Below, one piece after another: positions 63,958 through 64,000 of a DNA stretch of 64,000 nt (its first letter is position 1; each line of letters opens with the position of its first letter). The DNA comes from Flexilinea sp. GTDB lineage: Bacteria; Chloroflexota; Anaerolineae; Anaerolineales; Anaerolineaceae. The notes below the pieces were generated by a model. It was given only the letters and a program-made list of their open reading frames with translations. It was not told the DNA's origin and searched no databases. The stretch is from contig JAPKMT010000006.1 in NCBI GenBank assembly GCA_026645735.1, positions 1 to 64,000 of the forward strand, in the 5' to 3' direction. The translations under genes were made by a program, and so were the position numbers.

Positions 63958-64000
63958 TTACACTTCTGAAACTAGGCGGTTCGCTGATTACTGAAAAAGA
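63954..64000 (+). CDS. isopentenyl phosphate kinase, N-terminal fragment
   Basis: The window ends 15 codons in. The visible residues MITLLKLGGSLITEK are the hallmark first strand and Gly-rich loop of the amino-acid-kinase fold in isopentenyl phosphate kinases. The GTG start overlaps the mevalonate kinase stop by four bases. Only the context and this short motif support the call, but they agree. Confidence 0.75.
   Translation, partial: MITLLKLGGSLITEK

Overview
The window looks like chromosomal DNA of a Chloroflexota bacterium, most probably class Anaerolineae. The grounds are family content, not a database match: giant DUF2298-type (Chlor_Arch_YYY) membrane proteins, a BTAD-STAND-LuxR regulator, zinc-ribbon membrane proteins, a Chloroflexi-like insertion in RNA polymerase beta', and mevalonate kinase followed by isopentenyl phosphate kinase (alternative mevalonate route).

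Layout. (1) 1-9.6 kb, accessory: five proteins with paired CxxC zinc ribbons, three of them in or beside an operon with a 1429-residue exported multidomain protein of unknown function, then a decayed IS481-type transposase. (2) 9.7-23 kb, single genes and short operons: a guanine-deaminase-like enzyme, a thioredoxin-fold protein, a broken tocopherol-cyclase-like gene, two paralogous membrane-anchored proteins, a metallo-beta-lactamase-fold hydrolase, three CPBP membrane proteases, a 1204-residue regulator and a Tat-exported flavodoxin-like protein. (3) 23-32.5 kb, housekeeping: initiator tRNA, gyrA, deoB and a stand-alone rpoC. (4) 32.6-39.3 kb, signalling: three tandem 7TM-PAS-GGDEF diguanylate cyclases and a histidine-kinase-like ATPase. 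(5) 39.4-58 kb, a long minus-strand operon reading lepA, flippase-like protein, sugar epimerase, glycosyltransferase, methyltransferase, four very large membrane glycosyltransferase/YYY proteins and cmk. It probably builds a cell-envelope glycan or glycolipid. (6) 58-61 kb: an amino-acid ABC transporter with a TrpR/YerC-like regulator and an operator-like palindrome in its promoter. (7) 61-64 kb: tlyA, a UbiA-type phosphoribosyl/prenyl transferase, mevalonate kinase and the start of isopentenyl phosphate kinase.

The most striking feature is a dispersed intergenic element present in nine hairpin-bearing copies plus several remnants. It is about 123 bp long with inverted ends (consensus CAGCRATTCGAAATATGGA), and several copies are flanked by 9-bp target duplications. 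Each copy carries a 20-24-bp central hairpin whose sequence differs from copy to copy while remaining almost perfectly self-complementary. It behaves like a MITE, but no transposase that could mobilise it is visible here.

Start codons were chosen by Shine-Dalgarno spacing and by overlap with the preceding gene, so several differ from the longest open frame.
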